Made by a program: the position numbers and the translations under genes | Source: Cryptomeria japonica | Lineage: Eukaryota > Streptophyta > Pinopsida > Cupressales > Cupressaceae | Reading direction: 5' to 3' | DNA length: 64,000 bases | Assembly (NCBI RefSeq): GCF_030272615.1 | Contig: NC_081412.1 | Span: forward strand, 473,478,157-473,542,156 | In this document: one piece after another, positions 59,641-64,000 of the stretch | Layout: every line of letters starts with the position of its first letter | Position numbering within the stretch: the stretch's first letter is position 1 | The notes under the pieces: generated by a model | Seen by the model: only the letters and a program-made list of their open reading frames with translations | Database searches by the model: none | Told to the model about the DNA's origin: nothing

Positions 59641-61410
59641 TTACCTAGAACTTGTCATATATTTCGTTTATATTATATTTTTTTTTGTTTTTAATATATT
59701 TTATTTATATTATATTTAATATAAAATGAATAAACATAAATATTAAATATTGAGATATAATATATCTTTATATATTGTAATATAATATAAAATTGAGTAT
59801 TTAATATAATCTTTTATATATTTAATTTTATATATTAAATTTTAAATTATATTATATAATTCATAAATAACTATATATTCTCCATTTAATTATGTATTAT
59901 AATTTAAATTATATTTTTTCTATACTTTATACTACAATTAACTATGTACACTTATAATTCAAAATTCAAAAGTGCATAAAGTTTATTATAATAGAACCTT
60001 TATATACTTTAAAGTTTATTCACTTATGAATTATAATAAACTTTGCTTCACCTTGAAGTGAAAGCTTATTGATTTATTAAATTTATTCAGTTTTAAATTA
60101 TAATAAATTTTATAATTATAATAAATTTTACTATAAAATTTATTTATCTACTTTTGAATAAACTTTATAAGTGAAACTTTATTCAGTTTTGAATTATAAG
60201 TAATAGTTTTTCACTTTGGAATTATAATATTAAGTATATAAAAGCTATATTACAATAAACTTTATACACTTTTGAATTATAAGTGTATAAATTAAAAGTG
60301 CATAAAGTTTTATTATTTATATCTATATTATTTATAAAGTTTATAAACATTCCCAATAATAAATTTTATAAAGTTTTATAACTCTATATATTAAATATGA
60401 AACTTTAAATTATAATATTTAAATTATATTATGATGTTAAACTTTAAAGTATATTAAAGTTCAATATAGTTTATTAAATTTTACATTTTAAATTAACGTC
60501 ATGTTTAATATTTAATATTTAATTCTATTTTTTAAATTAAAATTAAATATTCACCTTGAAGTGAAAGCTTATTGATTTATTAAATTTATTCACTTTTAAA
60601 TTATAATAAGTTTTATTCACTTATAAGTGAAAATTGATAAGTGTATAAAATTTATTTATCTACTTTTGAATAAACTTTATAAGTGAAACTTTATTCAGTT
60701 TTGAATTATAAGTAATAGTTTTTCACTTTGGAATTATAATATTAAGTATATAAAAGCTATTTTATAATAAACTTTATACACTTTTGAATTATAAGTGTAT
60801 AAATTAAAAGTGCATAAAGTTTTATTATTTATATCTATATTATTTATAAAGTTTATAAAGATACCTAATAATAAATTTTATAAAGTTTTATAACTTTATG
60901 TATTAAATATGAAACTTTAAATTATAATATTTAAATTATATTATGATGTTAAACTTTAAAGTATATTAAAGTTTAATATAATTTATTAAATTTTACATTT
61001 TAAATTAACATCATGTTTAATATTTTATATTTAATTCTATTTTTTAATTTAAAATTAAATATATATTTAATATTAAAATAAATGACAATAAAATGACAAC
61101 CAAAATGTTAATAATTTAAATTTAAAAATAACATTCAATATTTGAACATAAATATTAAATATAAAGATATATTGAAAAATAAAAAATAAAATATAAATAT
61201 TATACATTTATATAAAAATATATTAAAAATTAAAAAAATAAAAATAAAATATATAAAATTTAAGATATATTAAAAAAATAAAAATTATAATATAAATAGA
61301 ATACATTAAATAATAAAAATAAGTATAAATAAAATACAGTTTAAAATATATATTTAAAAAATAATATAGAAAAAATATATCAAAAAGTTAAAAAAATACA
61401 ATTAAAAATT
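59641..61410. repeat. Extended AT-rich block upstream of the peptide gene
   Basis: Nearly 1.8 kb is almost pure A/T. It is rich in short inverted pairs such as ACTTTATACACTTTTGAATTATAAGTG with its approximate complement (for example 60251-60322). It ends about 460 bases upstream of the peptide start codon. Confidence 0.85.
60049..61055. repeat. 503-base tandem duplication in the AT-rich block
   Basis: Unit 1 starts CACCTTGAAGTGAAAGC at 60049. Unit 2 starts with the same sequence at 60552. The units are collinear with a modest number of small differences. Confidence 0.88.
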
Positions 61411-61800
61411 TACTAAATGCGGTGAGAGAGAGAGGGGTGGGGTGTGGGCCCAAACCGGGCTGCATAAGCCCAGTGACAGGAAGGATTTGATGGGTTTCCG
61501 CCGTATGCCAATGCAACGCAAGTTGCCCACCAAAGAAAACGGTGGCCAGGCCTCATTGCATCATTTCCAGATAATAATTTCCAGATAATAATTTATCGTA
61601 TATTTATCGTATATTTAACAAGGTCGTGATTATTTTTGAAAGGTCAACCAATCTTTTTATCTCGATTAAATCTCCCAAGAAGGAAGGAATTGTTTGTACG
61701 GCTGGCTGGATCAAAAGTTATAAGAATGGCGTAGAAAATGAGATATGCACATTTGGCTTATTCCGATTGAATCATGCCAAACAGACGGCCAAGGCTTACA
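61410..61800 (+). promoter_or_regulatory. Upstream region of the peptide gene
   Basis: Base composition changes sharply from AT-rich to balanced at about 61420, with a GGCCCAAACCGGGCT stretch and an inverted GCCCACC/GGTGGCC pair near 61535. Two short tandem repeats follow (TTTCCAGATAATAA twice, TTTATCGTATA twice). The two pseudogenes lack all of this upstream of the GGCCAAGGC motif near 61788. A 62-codon frame at 61626-61814 overlaps the promoter and is not convincing. Confidence 0.5.
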
Positions 61801-61809
61801 GATTCCACT

Positions 61810-61816
61810 TATAAAT
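61810..61816 (+). promoter_or_regulatory. TATA box of the peptide gene
   Basis: TATAAAT lies 57 bases upstream of the ATG, so a transcript start near 61840 would leave a leader of about 30 bases. It is conserved in both pseudogenes. Confidence 0.75.
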
Positions 61817-61872
61817 TGGGTCTCCTTTCTCAGCTTACCTACACAAAATTTTTGTTCAAAAGATAAACAAAA

Positions 61873-62079
61873 ATGGCAAAGAAATTTTTTTGCGTGGTGT
61901 TAATAGTAGCTTTGGCAGTAAGCATGTCAGGTATAGCTGAAGGACAGGAAAATCCTTGCGATATTTATGTTGAGTGCACAAGTGATGCAGACTGTCAGGT
62001 ATACAACTATCCTGGTGAGGACCCCTTTATTTGCTACAACATTGGACAATGTGGTCCGGGAGTGGGACTTTGCGGTTAA
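61873..62079 (+). CDS. Small secreted cysteine-rich peptide (intact)
   Basis: The 68-residue product starts MAKKFFCVVLIVALAVSMSG. This is a classical signal peptide with two lysines and a hydrophobic core, likely cleaved around residue 24-25 after a small-residue AEG-type site. The mature part, about 44 residues, has six cysteines spaced C-x5-C-x5-C-x12-C-x5-C-x6-C, enough for three disulfides, and ends GLCG. It is acidic overall, with an NYPGEDPF loop between the third and fourth cysteines. The ATG at 61873 has AAAAATGGC context and lies 57 bases after a TATA box. A GA microsatellite starts right after the TAA. Plant secreted six-cysteine peptides include antimicrobial and signalling families, but the spacing matches none I can name. 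Two dead paralogues lie at 4435 and 48040. No intron is visible. Confidence 0.85.
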   Translation: MAKKFFCVVLIVALAVSMSGIAEGQENPCDIYVECTSDADCQVYNYPGEDPFICYNIGQCGPGVGLCG

Positions 62080-62084
62080 TCCCT

Positions 62085-62106
62085 GAGAGAGAGAGAGAGA
62101 CACACT
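62085..62106 (+). repeat. GA microsatellite in the peptide gene 3' UTR
   Basis: A short GA/CA run follows the stop codon after AATCCCT. Both pseudogenes have a comparable run in the same place, so the tract is ancestral. Confidence 0.8.
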
Positions 62107-62154
62107 TCGTTTTCTCGTTTCTCAGGTTAATGTTATTCCTGCAGGAGAGAAACA

Positions 62155-62286
62155 CTCATTTCTCTAGTTGAACTTTCTCATCAAATAAATAAGTTATTAT
62201 GTTTTACTTGTGTTTGGACACTCATTTCTCTAGTTGAACTTTCTCATCAAATAAATAAGTTATTATGTTTTACTTGTGTTTGGACA
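62155..62286 (+). repeat. 66-base tandem duplication in the 3' UTR
   Basis: Two perfect or near-perfect copies (62155-62220 and 62221-62286) each include an AATAAA at 62184-62189 and about 62250. The pseudogenes have only one such unit, so the duplication occurred in the intact lineage. Confidence 0.92.
62184..62189 (+). terminator. Candidate polyadenylation signal
   Basis: AATAAA is about 105 bases after the stop codon. A second copy comes from the 66-base duplication. Confidence 0.5.
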
Positions 62287-62289
62287 TTA

Positions 62290-64000
62290 TTATTATGTTA
62301 TGTTCTTATATGGTAATGGTGAAATTTATATGTCTATAGGGATGTTATATTGCAAATCTTTTAATATGTGTTACTTGTGGTTTTGGTTTTGCCAAATACA
62401 ATTGAAAAAAGATTTTAATGTGTTATGTTTATGAGTTTCAAAGTTGATTAACTCTTTTAAGAGAATTTATAAGTGTCTTTTATAGGATAAGTCTATGTAT
62501 GGTTTCTAGTGTTTTCTTCTTTGATCTTGCAAGATATTCTGCCTTGTTCTTTGAATTGCTTAGCTTTGGAAACTTCTTATTGAATTCCACAATTGAATAT
62601 ATGATAGCCTCCACCCAATACTCTCTAATTGTATTTGGTATTGGAAGGGAGAGCAAAAGGATGTTGGCCTTCCTTGCTGCATTTGTATATTGGTTTATTG
62701 ATTTTGTTTAATCATTTTACTCTTTGATCTTCTTCACTATAAGATGTTTCCAAATCTTTTGAAAGAATAAGCTTAAGTTGCGCTTTGGATATTTACTTTT
62801 ATATGAGTGCAATCTAGAATGTGCACATAGACGTGCGAATCATTTTATTATTTTTTGAAAATTAATATGTTAAATTAAATGATTGTCTCATATGATTGGA
62901 AGAACACCTTTTTAATATTTTTGAATGAATATAATTATATAAATAAAATTTACTTAGACACGATAATGATGTTTTTAAAAACTTTCTAAGATTTGATTAA
63001 TGGAAAAGTCTTGCATTTGAATGGGATAGCTCGAGTTTGTAAAATGTTATGAATTGATCTAATTTTATAAGATGATAAATTAAAGAAAATAAAGATTATA
63101 AATTTAATTTATCTAAAAGAGTTAAATATTGAAATAATTGAGAGAAAGAAAGAAATATTCAAATTGGGAGAAAGAAAGATTCTAAATTTATTTTATCTAA
63201 AAGAATTAAGTATTCAAATTGGGAGAAAGAAATATTGAAATAATTGAGATAGAATCATGTCATTGGACTCTTGAAATTTTGAGTATTGAATTATAGGTGA
63301 TCCTTGCTAGGTCACCTTTGAATCATAAAATATTATAGAAAATTTGGGAAAGCAAGAGAGTATAGACTTCATAATGTTTTGATTCAAAGATGATTAGTCC
63401 CAATCTACACATCTTGACTATGAATTATGTCCCTTGGAGAATTTGAGAGTGATCAATGAAATACAAATTCATAAAAGAAAATTTAATTTTACTAAAAAAG
63501 TTGCAATTAAATAAAAAACATTAACTTTTGGAAATCACAAAAATGAAAAAAGTATATAAGTAAAATATGAGATCATTCCAATAATCAGGCATCATCTATC
63601 AAAACATCAAATAATCAATCATTAATTTTGGTTATATAAAAACTATATTTATTTCTTATAGAAAACACGTATCTATGTCAAATTCTATTTCTAATTTTTG
63701 TAGATAAGTGTAAAATTGAGTGCATAAATTTGCATTATTAAACTCGTTTTCTAATATATTGTTAGATCAAGTAGTAAAACTAAATATGGTTTGAAAAATT
63801 ATTTCTATTCAATCAATATTAAAAATATGCAACCTTTGTGCATTGTTACAAAATATAAACATATCATTTAAAGAAATTGAGGTTTCATAACATTTTTTTG
63901 TGAAAAAAAAAAAGTATTATATTAAAAAATGTTTAGATCAATATGAATGCTTTTACAATTCAACTCAATATATAATATTAAATAAATTTTTTTTTCCTAG
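62290..64000. other. AT-rich non-coding DNA, right copy
   Basis: The first 310 bases extend the gene's 3' flank. From about 62600 the sequence matches 9541-10930. A 70-codon frame at 62499-62711 has no recognisable domain. Confidence 0.45.

Noticed and set aside
61626-61814. 62-codon frame overlapping the peptide gene promoter
   Set aside because: It runs through the TATA box, is not conserved in the paralogues, and has no motif.
62499-62711. Possible copia integrase remnant on the opposite strand (YWVEAI-like reading)
   Set aside because: Only a handful of residues resemble the copia motif, and no neighbouring domain supports it.

Overview
The window is nuclear DNA from a seed plant. The evidence is the transposon content: Ty3/gypsy elements, a Ty1/copia element with YVDDMLVVG, a LINE-type RNase H, and a giant non-coding LTR element primed by a tRNA-Met site. 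The very low gene density, high AT content and many layers of old, decayed LTR retrotransposons suggest a large genome such as a conifer or other gymnosperm, but this is inferred and no single sequence proves it. I support only one intact host gene: a 68-codon secreted cysteine-rich peptide at 61873-62079.

Layout. (1) 1-10930 and 45416-64000 are two copies of one segment about 45.4 kb apart, roughly 2 percent different where I counted by eye, each with its own deletions. Each copy carries a broken copy of the peptide gene (4435-4647 and 48040-48252) with the same two premature stops, pieces of minus-strand Ty3/gypsy elements (gag, protease, RT, RNase H), and long GA/GT microsatellites. Only the right copy keeps the intact peptide gene. 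(2) 11225-11608 plus 23884-24000 is a decayed LINE-type RNase H split by a complete 12.27-kb LTR element (11609-23878). That element has 4.24-kb LTRs, a 3.8-kb non-coding interior, a GAAAC target-site duplication, a primer-binding site and a polypurine tract, all in minus orientation: a LARD-type element. (3) 24000-30560 is mostly unassigned, with a small family of fold-back repeats. (4) 30566-34240 is a truncated Ty1/copia element. (5) 34810-42695 is a complete Ty3/gypsy-type element with 1.26-kb LTRs and a CCTCC target-site duplication. It encodes only gag, a protease-like region and a short acidic segment, with no RT or integrase, and its leader has repeated GC-rich hairpins. (6) 42696-45415 is old repeat DNA with a tandem array.

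The story of the window is retrotransposon layering around a small secreted-peptide locus. The peptide gene was copied and one copy died next to Gypsy pol fragments. The whole block was then duplicated, after which the two copies lost different pieces, some across short microhomologies. The two full-length LTR elements are non-autonomous and would have needed enzymes from relatives elsewhere. Similarity counts are by-eye estimates.
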